64,000 bases of DNA. Origin: Rhodospirillaceae bacterium. GTDB lineage: Bacteria; Pseudomonadota; Alphaproteobacteria; SHVZ01. The stretch covers positions 1-64,000 of the forward strand of contig JAEULB010000049.1 of the NCBI GenBank assembly GCA_016792585.1, given 5' to 3'. The first letter of the stretch is position 1, and every line of letters begins with the position of its first letter. The position numbers and the translations under genes were made by a program. The notes beneath the pieces are model-generated. The model was not told where the DNA came from. It searched no databases and worked only from the letters and a program-made list of their open reading frames with translations. Below, piece after piece: positions 51,856-60,459 of the stretch.

Positions 51856-53046
51856 TCAGCGGGCGAGCCAGCGCGCCATACCCTGCCGCGTGAGGTCGCC
51901 GCCCGGCGGCGGCGCCACCGGCTCGGAGTCGGCCGGCACCGACGAGAGTATCTCCCGGATCCGGCCGACCACGACGTCGAGTTCGGCATTGTCGATGCGC
52001 CTGACGTCGAGCAGCAGATAGCCGCGATCGGTGTGGAGCGAACGCAGCACGATCTTGGGCTTGCCGGCAGCGAGCTGCTGACCCAGCTGGAACGCCGAGA
52101 TCCGGGCGACCCTCGGATCGACGTGCAGCATCAGGCGATCGAACGGATTTCCGGGCGGATCGGGCTCGCGCTCGAGCCTCAGTCCCTTGATGTTCTGCAG
52201 CAGCGACTCCGCCCGGTCGAGCCTGACCGCCTGCGCTTTCTGGACAGCCTTGTGGTCGGTCTCGATCCATTGATCGAGTGCGGCGATGGCGCCGGCAACG
52301 TTCTCCTTGCCAGCCTTCATCGGCCGGCCGATGCCCCGCTCCTGATGGTAGCAGGCGCGGATGAACTCGTGCTCGCCGGCGATGATGCCGGCGGTCGTGC
52401 CGGCCGGGGCCTTCTGCGAGCTGAATATCACCACGGTCGCCCCGTCCCTCAGCATTCCCCGCCAATCATATTCCGCCGCGGCATCGACGATGACCGGCAC
52501 CCCCTTCGCCCCGCACACCGCGGCGAAGGTCTTCAGATTCATCAGCCCGCTCTGCACGGTGTGATGCGAGAGCACGAAGATCGCGGCCGCCGTCCGCTCA
52601 TCGATCGCGGATTCGAGCTGATAGGCGGCGCAGCCGGTGGCGGTGCCGATTTCCACCGGCTCCGCCCCGGTCATCCGGATCATCTGGGTGACGGTGGCCC
52701 CGTAGTTGACCTCGTGGCCCTTCTGCAGGATCACGCGGTTCTTCATCCCGGTCGTGTCGGGCAAGCGCTCGACACGCCCCAGATCCACCCCTGTCATCGC
52801 CGCGGCGACGGCGACGGAAATCCCCGCCGCCGTACAGCCGGTCACGAACCCGGCCTCCGCACCCGTCGCCTTGACGATGACCTCGCTCGCCGCACGCTGG
52901 AGTTCCGCCATCTCGATCCAGTGCGGCAGGACGGAGGCCACCGCCGCCGCCACCCGGTCAGACGCACGGCTCGCGCCGTGCACTGTCTCGGTGCCGGAAG
53001 CGTTGATGACGCGGCGGATTCCGAAACGCTCGAAAAGGTCGGACAT
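51856..53046 (-). CDS. SelA-like PLP-dependent enzyme (DgaE-type fold)
   Basis: Fold-type I pyridoxal-phosphate enzyme of the SelA / D-glucosaminate-6-phosphate ammonia-lyase group, 396 residues. The N-terminus RRVINASGTETVHGASRAS matches SelA-like proteins, and the PLP-lysine candidate lies in VIFSSQKAPAGTTAG. No selenocysteine system (selB, selC) is near, so tRNA-Sec modification is unlikely. SelA-like genes are known to pair with COG3964 amidohydrolases, as here. The likely role is an eliminase or lyase on an amino acid or amino-sugar acid. It lies 18 bp after the binding-protein gene. Confidence 0.85.
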   Translation of the reverse strand: MSDLFERFGIRRVINASGTETVHGASRASDRVAAAVASVLPHWIEMAELQRAASEVIVKATGAEAGFVTGCTAAGISVAVAAAMTGVDLGRVERLPDTTGMKNRVILQKGHEVNYGATVTQMIRMTGAEPVEIGTATGCAAYQLESAIDERTAAAIFVLSHHTVQSGLMNLKTFAAVCGAKGVPVIVDAAAEYDWRGMLRDGATVVIFSSQKAPAGTTAGIIAGEHEFIRACYHQERGIGRPMKAGKENVAGAIAALDQWIETDHKAVQKAQAVRLDRAESLLQNIKGLRLEREPDPPGNPFDRLMLHVDPRVARISAFQLGQQLAAGKPKIVLRSLHTDRGYLLLDVRRIDNAELDVVVGRIREILSSVPADSEPVAPPPGGDLTRQGMARWLAR

Positions 53047-53064
53047 GGCGGTCGTCTTACCCGA

Positions 53065-54618
53065 TCAGTTCTGAAGCCAGACGTTCCACAGACGAGCCGT
53101 CCGGAACTTCGTGAATCCCTGGATCCTGTTCGACAGCATCTGGGAATGCCCCATGTCGCCGAGCTTGATCATCAGAACCTGGTCGATGATCCGGTCCTGC
53201 GCCTTGAACCAGGCCTGGAGCCGACCCTCGGCTGTGGGCAGGTTTTCCATGTCCCGGGCGTAGTCGTAGAGCGGCCCGTCCTTGAAGTTGTTGCCGGGCG
53301 TCGGGCCGATCAGGCTGGCGATCGAGATAAGCGGGTCGCCGAGCCAAGGACCGGTGCCGAAGAAGCCGGGGTTGAGGTGCCACCCGTCCATGCGCGAGCG
53401 AAGGGCCACGACCGCCGGCCAATCCATCGACTTGAGCTCGACCTTCATCCCGACCGCCTTGAGCTGCTCGGCGATCACGAGCGCCGTCGCCGCATGCCAG
53501 TCGAAGGTCACGGCCGAGATGATGATGACCGGCTCGCCCTTGTACCCCGCCTCGGCCAGGAGCTTCTTGGCCAGCGCCTGGTCCTTCTTGTTGTAGCTCT
53601 CCTTGCCCCGGTCGCCGGGATAGGTCGCATAGCCCGGATACTGCACGGAGTGGTTCAGCTGATAGTTGCCGTCCCGGGCCGCGTCCATGATCTCGTCGAT
53701 GTCGAGTGCCGCCTGGACGGCACGGCGGACCAGCAGCTTGTCCATCGGCGGCTGGGCGATATTGACGGAAAGGCTCTGCATGCCCGCAGGCATGATGTTG
53801 ACGTGCGTGAGCTTCGGGTTCTTCTTCAGGGTCGGCACCGACTTGTCGGGCACCCACTCCGCCATGTCGATCTCGCCGGCCTCGAGCGCGGCGATCATGG
53901 CCGAGCTTTCCGGGATGATCCGGAAGTTCAGCGTATCGATATGGGACTGCTTATTGCCGACGTATCCGTCCCTGCCGGCGCTGCGCGTGTCGGCGGCATA
54001 GCGGTCGTGCCGGACCAGTCGGACATGGCTATCGGGCTTGTATTCCTGGAGCTTGTAGGGGCCGGTGCCGATGCTCTCGATCTTGTTCGCGTCCTTCGCC
54101 GCCTCTTCCGACGGCAGCATCGCGACGATGACCTCGGGCTGGCTGAAGTTGTTCATGAACAGAGGCCGCACCTGCTTCAGCTTGAGCGCGACGGTATCGG
54201 CATCGGGCGCCGAGACCTCGGCCACGTCCTCGAGATAACGCCGACGCACGCTCATGCGCATATAGCGCTCGATCGAGGCCTTGGCGTCGGCCGAGGTCAG
54301 GACCTTGCCGTTGTGGAAGACGACGCCCTTGCGGATCTTGAAGGTGTAGGTCAGGCCGTCGGCGGACACGGTCCAGCTCTCGGCCAGCATCGGGGCGGCT
54401 TCCAGCTTCTCGTTTCGTCCGATCAGCGGCTCGTACATGTGCAGGTGGATGACCCGTCCCGTATCGTCGGTCGACGCCATGACGTCGAAGGTCGGAATGC
54501 CGTTGGGGACGCCGATGGTCAGGGTCCCTCCCTTCTGCGGGATCTGGGCTTCCGCGGGTGCAAAGGCGACGGTCGCCAGCAGCACGGCCGCGACCGTGGC
54601 TCCGGTGCGCAAAATCAT
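53065..54618 (-). CDS. Dipeptide/oligopeptide-type ABC transporter binding protein (family 5)
   Basis: Periplasmic receptor of the operon importer, 517 residues. The signal peptide ends near AEAQ (residue 25). Family 5 features are WTVSADGLTYTFKIRKGVVF, IGTGPYKLQEYKPDSH and AKKLLAEAGYKGEP. ATG 54618 follows AAGGGGA. First gene of a unit: binding protein, SelA-like enzyme, M81, DppB, DppC, DppD, DppF, amidohydrolase. Its promoter region contains two palindromic TTGTC-N-GACAA sites next to a divergent GntR-family gene. Confidence 0.93.
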   Translation of the reverse strand: MILRTGATVAAVLLATVAFAPAEAQIPQKGGTLTIGVPNGIPTFDVMASTDDTGRVIHLHMYEPLIGRNEKLEAAPMLAESWTVSADGLTYTFKIRKGVVFHNGKVLTSADAKASIERYMRMSVRRRYLEDVAEVSAPDADTVALKLKQVRPLFMNNFSQPEVIVAMLPSEEAAKDANKIESIGTGPYKLQEYKPDSHVRLVRHDRYAADTRSAGRDGYVGNKQSHIDTLNFRIIPESSAMIAALEAGEIDMAEWVPDKSVPTLKKNPKLTHVNIMPAGMQSLSVNIAQPPMDKLLVRRAVQAALDIDEIMDAARDGNYQLNHSVQYPGYATYPGDRGKESYNKKDQALAKKLLAEAGYKGEPVIIISAVTFDWHAATALVIAEQLKAVGMKVELKSMDWPAVVALRSRMDGWHLNPGFFGTGPWLGDPLISIASLIGPTPGNNFKDGPLYDYARDMENLPTAEGRLQAWFKAQDRIIDQVLMIKLGDMGHSQMLSNRIQGFTKFRTARLWNVWLQN

Positions 54619-54646
54619 GGTGTCGTTCCCCTTCGTTGCAGCGGAT

Positions 54647-54684
54647 TTGTCAGACAGGCTATCGACGAGGCCTTTGTCTGACAA
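54647..54684. promoter_or_regulatory. Two GntR/FadR-type operator palindromes in a divergent promoter
   Basis: TTGTCAGACAG (54647-54657) and TTGTCTGACAA (54674-54684) are two copies of an inverted repeat TTGTC-N-GACAA, with centres 27 bp apart. FadR-subfamily regulators characteristically bind short palindromes of the form T-n-GT-n3-AC-n-A, which these fit. They lie between the binding-protein start (54618) and the FadR-type gene start (54746), so repression of both the operon and the regulator is likely. Confidence 0.75.
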
Positions 54685-54745
54685 TCCTGCCCACGGTTTC
54701 ATGAAACGGCTTCCGGCGCCCGGCCATCGGGGTTATGCAGATGCC

Positions 54746-55474
54746 ATGTCCGCAACCACGATGTCGGCTGACCGCGATCGCCCGAAGGCTCAGGCGAAGA
54801 AGAAGCGCTCGGTGGTCGAGGCGGTCTCGGAACGGCTGTTCGCGATGATCCGCTCCGGCAAGATCAGCGTCGGTGACCGCCTGCCTTCCGAACATCAGCT
54901 CATGGCGATGCTCGGCGTAGGCCGGTCGAGCGTCCGCGAGGCGGTGCGGGGCTTGGTACTGATGGGTCTGCTCGAACGTCGGACCGGCCGCGGCAGCATC
55001 CTCGTGTCGGCGCCGCCGCCAACCGTCAACGGCGAACGATCGCTCGCCCAGTGGGCTCTCGAGGATCTCTATGCCGTAAGGGTGCTGCTGGAGCCGGCTG
55101 CGGCTGCCGGCGCCGCGCGGCACGCTACGGCGACCCAGCTGCAGCGCATTGCCGGCTTCGCCGCCGCGATCGAGGCGCATGTAGCCGCCGGCACGCCCTA
55201 CTTCGCCGAGAACATCGGCTTCCACCTGAGCATCGCCGCAGCCTCGGGCAACCAGCTCCTCTACCACAGCATCGAGAGCCTGATCGGGCGCTTCCGCGAC
55301 GTGCGCGAGCGGATCAACCGCTCGCTCAAGTCACGCCCGACGCGCGATCCGGCGGAACACCGGTTGATCCTGGACGCGATCCGAAGGCGCGATCCCGATG
55401 CGGCCCAGGCGGCGATGGCGAACCATCTGCGAAGCTTCCGCCAGAAGGCCGCTGCCGATACGAGGTCTCGCTGA
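54746..55474 (+). CDS. GntR-family transcriptional regulator, FadR subfamily
   Basis: Metabolite-responsive repressor of 242 residues. An N-terminal winged helix (about 23-90) has the GntR pattern RLPSEHQLMAMLGVGRSSVREAVRGL with the wing GLLERRTGRGSIL; the C-terminal all-helical FCD domain has ALEDLYAVRVLLEPAAAAGAA, FHLSIAAASGN and EHRLILDAIRRRDPDAA, where Asp/His residues would bind a metal. Alternative starts exist at 54701 and 54761. It is divergent from the importer/hydrolase operon, the natural target. Its ligand is probably a carboxylic acid made by that pathway. Confidence 0.9.
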   Translation: MSATTMSADRDRPKAQAKKKRSVVEAVSERLFAMIRSGKISVGDRLPSEHQLMAMLGVGRSSVREAVRGLVLMGLLERRTGRGSILVSAPPPTVNGERSLAQWALEDLYAVRVLLEPAAAAGAARHATATQLQRIAGFAAAIEAHVAAGTPYFAENIGFHLSIAAASGNQLLYHSIESLIGRFRDVRERINRSLKSRPTRDPAEHRLILDAIRRRDPDAAQAAMANHLRSFRQKAAADTRSR

Positions 55475-55480
55475 TCCGAT

Positions 55481-56665
55481 TCAGATCATCGTCGCGTTGG
55501 CGCCCGGCCGCTGACGGTCGAACAGCAGCAGGTCGCGGTTGAGCTGGTCGATCTTGGTGCAGCCGAGATAGCCCTGCACCCGGTCGACTTCGTCCTTCAT
55601 CGTCGCCAGCATGTGGCCGACGCCGTCCTTGCCGGCACCAGACACTGCGTAGGCCGCGGGTCGGCCGAGCATCACCGCCTTGGCGCCGATCGCCAGCGCC
55701 TTGCAGATGTCGGTGCCGCGGCGGAAGCCCGAGTCGAGCAGCACCGGGATCCGCCCGCCGACGCCGTCGACGACCTCGGGCAGCACCTCGAACGGGGCAG
55801 CCGATCCTTCGAGGTTGCGCCCGCCATGATTGGAGAGGATCACCGCATCGCAGCCGATCTCGACCGCGCGAAGCGCATCCTCGACGTTGAGGATGCCCTT
55901 CACCATCAGCTTGCCCTTCCAGCGGTCCCGGAGCCGCTTCAGGTCGTCGAGATCGAAGCCGTTGTAGCGCTGGGAAAGGAAGTAGTTGGCGAGCGCCTCG
56001 TAGGTGGTCGAGCCCGAGACCTCCCTCTCCAGGTTCGCCAGCTTCGGCATTGGGCGGCTCAGGACCACGTTCCAGAGCCAACGAGGCCTGGCCATCACCG
56101 CGGCGATGTTGGCCGGAGTCTTCTTCAGGTTGAGGCCGATGCCGTTCCGCCGGTCGCGCTCGCGCTTGGGGAACATGTGCGTGTCGGTCGTCACCATCAG
56201 CGCCTCGTAGCCAGCGGCGGCGGCGCGATCGACCAGCGAGTCGTTGACCTTCTTGTCCTTGAACACATAGAGCTGGAACCAGAGACGCCCGCCCGCCTTC
56301 TCAGCCACCGTCTCGAGCGACACGGCGGACGCGGTCGAGAGCGCGAAGGGAATGCCGGCCGCCGCGGCGGCCTGGGCGATCACGGTCTCGGCCTCGGGCC
56401 AGAACAGGCTCAGGTTTCCCATCGGCGCGATCGCGAAAGGCGACGCCATCGGCTTCCCGAACAGCTCGGTCGTCTGGTCGCGGAGGTTCACATCGACGAG
56501 CGTCTTCGGCTTGAAGCGCACGCGGTCGAAGGCGGTCCGGTTGTTGTGGAGCGAGATCTCGTCCTCGGCGCCGCCCTCGATCCAGTCGAAGATGGGCCGC
56601 GGCAGGTAGCCGCGGGCCAGCCGCTTGAAGTCGTCGATGTTGTGGACCTGGCTGAAATCGACCAT
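55481..56665 (-). CDS. FMN-dependent alpha-hydroxy acid oxidase/dehydrogenase (LldD/mandelate dehydrogenase type)
   Basis: Oxidises an alpha-hydroxy acid to the 2-oxo acid, 394 residues. The FMN-binding barrel shows FAIAPMGNLSLFWPEAE, LWFQLYVFKDK, the lysine LMVKGILNVEDA, the catalytic His/Arg motif SNHGGRNLEGS, and the phosphate loop DSGFRRGTDICKALAIGA. In L-lactate dehydrogenases the motif reads SNHGGRQLD, so the active-site loop differs slightly. It is convergent with the GntR gene. It is divergent (125 bp) from an RraA-family gene. Substrate not determinable, though a mandelate-like acid is possible. Confidence 0.92.
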   Translation of the reverse strand: MVDFSQVHNIDDFKRLARGYLPRPIFDWIEGGAEDEISLHNNRTAFDRVRFKPKTLVDVNLRDQTTELFGKPMASPFAIAPMGNLSLFWPEAETVIAQAAAAAGIPFALSTASAVSLETVAEKAGGRLWFQLYVFKDKKVNDSLVDRAAAAGYEALMVTTDTHMFPKRERDRRNGIGLNLKKTPANIAAVMARPRWLWNVVLSRPMPKLANLEREVSGSTTYEALANYFLSQRYNGFDLDDLKRLRDRWKGKLMVKGILNVEDALRAVEIGCDAVILSNHGGRNLEGSAAPFEVLPEVVDGVGGRIPVLLDSGFRRGTDICKALAIGAKAVMLGRPAAYAVSGAGKDGVGHMLATMKDEVDRVQGYLGCTKIDQLNRDLLLFDRQRPGANATMI

Positions 56666-56731
56666 GAGCGACCCTGGATGAGGCGAAGCCGCCCTTGCGC
56701 CCGAGGCGCCGCTTTGCTTCGGTTATGAAAA

Positions 56732-56764
56732 GCGCCTCATGCTAGCCGCGCCGGCATGAGACGC
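56732..56764. promoter_or_regulatory. Inverted repeat in the divergent promoter between the hydroxy acid oxidase and RraA-type genes
   Basis: Arms GCGCCTCATGC (56732-56742) and GCATGAGACGC (56754-56764) match in 10 of 11 positions as reverse complements, with an 11-bp spacer. The spacing, about two helical turns between arm centres, is suitable for a dimeric regulator, or it may form a hairpin in the leader. Confidence 0.45.
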
Positions 56765-56790
56765 CAATTGTCACGACATCAGGACGAAAC

Positions 56791-57519
56791 ATGCCCCTCG
56801 ATCCGAGCTTGGTCGACATGCTCCGCGGCGTCTCGACCGCGACGCTGACCATGCAGCTCCTGAAGCGCGGCATCCGGCGCTCGGCAATGGAGGGCGTTCG
56901 CCCCCTGGTGCCGATGACGCGCCGCTTGGTCGGCGAGGCCTTCACGCTGGCCTACCTGCCGCTGCGCGAGGATCTCTCCGACTACTCGGTCCTCGCCCGG
57001 CCCGACTACGCGCCGAGGCTCGCGATCGAGCAGGCGCCTTCCGGCTCGGTCCTGGTGATCGACGCGCGCGGCGAGGCTGCGACCGGCATCGTCGGCGACA
57101 TCCTGGCAGCCCGGCTCAAGACCCGTGGCGTCGCCGGCATCGTCACCGATGGCGGTCTGCGCGATGTGGAAGCCACCGCGCCTCTCGGCCTGCCGATCTT
57201 CGCCGCCGGTCCCGCGGCACCCGCCAGCATCTCCGGTCTCTCCGGCGCCGGCATGCAGGGGCCGATCGGCTGCGGCCGTGTCGCCGTGATCCCGGGCGAC
57301 GTGATCGTCGGCGACCAGGACGGCGTCGTCGTCGTCCCGAAGGCGCTCGCAGCCGAGGTCGCGCGCGACGGCGCCGAGCAGGAACGGCTCGAGCGTTTCA
57401 TTCAGATCAAGATCCTGGCCGGTGCGGCGACACCCGGCATCTACCCTGCCAACGACGCAACCAAGGCCGAATACAAGGAATGGCTCGCCGCCGGCGAACC
57501 AAAGGAATGGCGCCGCTGA
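56791..57519 (+). CDS. RraA-family protein (HMG/4-hydroxy-4-methyl-2-oxoglutarate aldolase-like)
   Basis: RraA-fold protein of 242 residues: MLRGVSTATLTMQLLKRGI at the N-terminus, the phosphate/pyruvate loop IVGDILAARLKTRGVAGIV followed by TDGGLRDV, and VIPGDVIVGDQDGVVVVPKA. In class II pyruvate aldolases the GD..A and DG..RD motifs form the pyruvate/metal site and are intact here. RNase E regulation is less likely in this catabolic context. One base separates the stop from the next ATG, indicating a two-gene unit with the PLP enzyme. Confidence 0.88.
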   Translation: MPLDPSLVDMLRGVSTATLTMQLLKRGIRRSAMEGVRPLVPMTRRLVGEAFTLAYLPLREDLSDYSVLARPDYAPRLAIEQAPSGSVLVIDARGEAATGIVGDILAARLKTRGVAGIVTDGGLRDVEATAPLGLPIFAAGPAAPASISGLSGAGMQGPIGCGRVAVIPGDVIVGDQDGVVVVPKALAAEVARDGAEQERLERFIQIKILAGAATPGIYPANDATKAEYKEWLAAGEPKEWRR

Positions 57520-57520
57520 C

Positions 57521-58645
57521 ATGACCGCTGCCTATATCGATCCGCATACCGGCAAGACTTACGCACTAACCCAGCCGCGCTGGCGCTCCGACGACGGCAA
57601 TCCGCTGATGACGACGGATCTGCCCGGCATCGGCAGCGGCGACATCGACACGTCGGTGCGTTCTCTCTGGCGCTACGCCAAGGCGCTGCCGCTGACGATC
57701 AATGACCCGATCACCATGGGTGAAGGCTGCACGCCACTGGTGGAGCGCCGCGTCGGCGGCGCACGCGCATTGATGAAGCTCGAATGGTTCGCGCCGACGG
57801 GAAGCTTCAAGGATCGCGGTGCCTCGGTGATGCTGTCGGCGCTGCGCCAGCAAGGCGTGAAGCACGTTCTTGAAGATTCATCCGGCAATGGCGGCGCGGC
57901 GGTCGCCGCCTATGCGGTCGCCGGCGGCATGAAGGTCAAGATCCTGGTGCCGGCCTATACGCAGCCGGCGAAGATCGTGCAGATGCGTGCCGTCGGCGCC
58001 GAGGTCGAGCTGGTGCCGGGCACGCGCCAGGACTGTGCCGACGAGGCCGAGCGTCAGGCCTCGACGATCTTCTATGCCAGCCACAACTGGCAGGCGCTGT
58101 TCCTTCAGGGCACCAAGACGCTCGCCTACGAGCTCTGGGAGGACCTGAGCTTCGAGGCGCCCGACAACGTCATCGCCCCGATGGGCGCCGGCTCGAACAT
58201 CCTCGGCTGCTGGATCGGCTTCAACGAGCTGCTGCGCAACGGACAGATCAAGAGGCTGCCGCGCATCTTCGGAAGCCAGCCCGCCAACTGCGCGCCGATC
58301 GCCGCGAGTTTCACGGCCGGCGTCGACACGCCGGTCGAGACCAAGATCGAGCCGACCGTCGCCGAAGGCACCGCGATCGCCAAGCCGATCCGTTTGAAAG
58401 AAGTCCTGGGCGCCTTGCGCGGCTCAGGCGGTGCGGCCGTCGCCGTGCCGGAGGACGAGATCATCGCCGGCCTCAAGACGCTGGCGGCAAGCGGCCTCTA
58501 CGCCGAGCCGACCAGCGCGCAGACGGCAGCGGCGCTGGCGCGGCTGGTCAAGGACGGCACGATCAAGCCGGAGGAGAAGACGGTCCTCGTGCTGACCGGT
58601 TCCGGCCTCAAGGCGACGCAGAAAATCGGCGAGCTTCTCGCCTAG
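57521..58645 (+). CDS. Threonine-synthase-like PLP-dependent enzyme with degenerate zinc-ribbon N-terminus
   Basis: Fold-type II PLP enzyme of 374 residues similar to threonine synthase. The PLP-lysine lies in PTGSFKDRGASVML, with the glycine-rich phosphate-binding EDSSGNGGAAVAAYA and C-terminal VLTGSGLKAT. Archaeal-type threonine synthases begin with a small zinc ribbon (C-x2-CG ... PRWRC-x-CGGPL). Here that region reads IDPHTGKTYALTQPRWRSDDGNPL, so the ribbon outline is kept but every cysteine is gone. Real threonine synthase genes usually sit with hom/thrB; here the partner is RraA-like, so a related ammonia-lyase or synthase is possible. Confidence 0.85.
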   Translation: MTAAYIDPHTGKTYALTQPRWRSDDGNPLMTTDLPGIGSGDIDTSVRSLWRYAKALPLTINDPITMGEGCTPLVERRVGGARALMKLEWFAPTGSFKDRGASVMLSALRQQGVKHVLEDSSGNGGAAVAAYAVAGGMKVKILVPAYTQPAKIVQMRAVGAEVELVPGTRQDCADEAERQASTIFYASHNWQALFLQGTKTLAYELWEDLSFEAPDNVIAPMGAGSNILGCWIGFNELLRNGQIKRLPRIFGSQPANCAPIAASFTAGVDTPVETKIEPTVAEGTAIAKPIRLKEVLGALRGSGGAAVAVPEDEIIAGLKTLAASGLYAEPTSAQTAAALARLVKDGTIKPEEKTVLVLTGSGLKATQKIGELLA

Positions 58646-60333
58646 CGCTTCGCCTCCGCGACGAAGCGCGAGCCCTTCTTCGCCGGGCCGCCGCCGACGC
58701 CGATCGCGGTGCCGTCGGCGCGCCAGCAGGCGGCCCCGGTCATGCCGCCATCCGCCTCGAAGCGGATCGCGCACATGCCGCCGCCGACGCTCGGCACCGA
58801 TCCGGCCGGATGGCCCATCGCCGCGACCTCCGCCTTCACGTCGTCGGAGATCTTGGATTCGAGTTCGACAGCCTGGCCCTGGGTCCAGACGCGCGGCGCC
58901 TCGACCGCCTCCTGCAGGCTCATGCCGTGATCGACGATGTTGAGGACAGCCTGCATCGCCGAGCCGAAGATGCGCACGCCGCCGGGCAGGCCGAGCGCGA
59001 ACTGCGCCTTTCCGTCCTTCAGGCCCATGATCGGCGACATCGAGGTCGCGATCCGCTTGCCCGGCGCGATCGACAGCGCCTGCCCCGGATGCGGGTCGAA
59101 GGTGTACATGTAGTTGTTCGGGATCACGCCGGTGCCGGGCACCATGATGCGCGCGCCGAACAGGCTGTTGATCGTCTGGGTCGCGCAGACGACGTTGCCC
59201 TGGCCGTCGGCGACGGTCAGGTGCGTGGTGTTCGCCGACTCGTTGCTCGCCGCCTTAGCCGCATGCGCCTTGGCCTTGGCCGGATCGATCTCGGCACGCC
59301 GCATGTTGCCGTAGTCCTTCGACAGCAGCGTCTTCACCGGCACCTTCACGTAGGCCGGATCGCCGGTCGAGGCGAAGCGATCGGCAAACGCGATCTTCAG
59401 AGACTCGAGGATCAGGTGGATGGTCTTGGGCGAGCCGAATCCGAGGGCGCCGATGTCGTAACCCTCGAGCAGGTTCAGCATCTGGATCACATGGATGCCG
59501 CCCGATGACGGCGGCGGCGGGCCGACGATCTCGACGCCGCGATAGGAGCCCCGCACCGGCTCGCGCTCGATGGTCTTGTAGGCCTCAAGGTCGGCGAAGG
59601 AGAGGAAGGCGCCTTCCTTCTGCAGGTGATGCGCGATACCGCGGCCGAGCATCCCGCCATAGAGCGCGCTCGGCCCCTCCTTGGCGATCGTGCGAAAAGT
59701 GTCGGCGAGGTCGCCCTGAACGACCCGGTCGCCGGCATCGACGGGCTTGCCGCCGGGCATGAAGACTCCGGCGATCGTCCGGTCCTGGATCATGTCGGCC
59801 GCGCCCTGGAGGACGCAGTCGTTGAGGAACGGCGTCGCCCGGAAGCCCCGCGAGGCATGGCGGATCGCGGGCTCGGTCACGTCGGACAGCGAGAAGGTGC
59901 CCCAGCGCTGAAGCGCCTCGCACCAGCCCTTGAGGTTGCCGGGGGTGGCGATCGACTTCGGCCCGACCGCGTTCTCCTTGCCGATCGTCTCCAGGTAGTC
60001 GGGCCAGGTGTCCGAAGCCGGCTTGTAGCAGGTGGGGCCGGAGGCGGCCGGCGCGGTCGACATGCCGTCGAGCACCAGGTGCCGGCCATCGGCCAGGCGG
60101 ATGTGCATCATGCCGCCGCCGAACAGACCAACCATCATCGGTTCAACGACATTCAAGGTAAACAGCGCGGCGATCGCGGCATCGATGGCATTGCCGCCGG
60201 CCGCCAGCATCTCGGCACCCGCCGCAGAAGCGAGAGGGTGATTGGTCACTACCATCCCACGGTAGCCCGATGCCGGCCGCTTCTCGCAGTCGAAAGTGGT
60301 TCCCGCTCGGCTCCGCCAGGCGCTCACAGTCAT
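58642..60333 (-). CDS. Gamma-glutamyltransferase
   Basis: Second GGT-family gene, 563 residues. The region GMVVTNHPLASAAGAEMLAAGG, VVEPMMVGLFGGGMM, the processing site ANTTHLTVADGQGN with nucleophile Thr, TINSLFGARIM and the PPPPSSGG loop are all conventional. No signal peptide is evident, so it may stay in the cytoplasm as many related soil-bacterial proteins do. The stop overlaps the stop of the convergent PLP enzyme by 3-4 bp. It and the 37104 product are only distantly similar. Confidence 0.93.
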   Translation of the reverse strand: MTVSAWRSRAGTTFDCEKRPASGYRGMVVTNHPLASAAGAEMLAAGGNAIDAAIAALFTLNVVEPMMVGLFGGGMMHIRLADGRHLVLDGMSTAPAASGPTCYKPASDTWPDYLETIGKENAVGPKSIATPGNLKGWCEALQRWGTFSLSDVTEPAIRHASRGFRATPFLNDCVLQGAADMIQDRTIAGVFMPGGKPVDAGDRVVQGDLADTFRTIAKEGPSALYGGMLGRGIAHHLQKEGAFLSFADLEAYKTIEREPVRGSYRGVEIVGPPPPSSGGIHVIQMLNLLEGYDIGALGFGSPKTIHLILESLKIAFADRFASTGDPAYVKVPVKTLLSKDYGNMRRAEIDPAKAKAHAAKAASNESANTTHLTVADGQGNVVCATQTINSLFGARIMVPGTGVIPNNYMYTFDPHPGQALSIAPGKRIATSMSPIMGLKDGKAQFALGLPGGVRIFGSAMQAVLNIVDHGMSLQEAVEAPRVWTQGQAVELESKISDDVKAEVAAMGHPAGSVPSVGGGMCAIRFEADGGMTGAACWRADGTAIGVGGGPAKKGSRFVAEAKR

Positions 60334-60459
60334 GAATCCCCCTCACAAAAGGGCGCTACCATGGCAGAGGCCGGCCAAGTCGAACAGAGGTAGCCAACCC
60401 AAGGCGGAGGCACTAATTTGCCTGCCGCGAATTATTCTAAACGGCAAGGGTGGGGACCC

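Noticed and set aside
51856-53046. Reading the SelA-like gene as true L-seryl-tRNA(Sec) selenium transferase
   Set aside because: No selB, selC or selD is nearby and the gene is embedded in a transporter/hydrolase operon; DgaE-type enzymes share this fold.
50308-54681. A 1457-codon plus-strand open frame across the M81, SelA-like and binding-protein genes
   Set aside because: It is antisense to three genes with clear family motifs and intact overlaps; its translation is Arg/Asp/Gly/His-rich with no recognisable domain, typical of antisense frames in GC-rich DNA.
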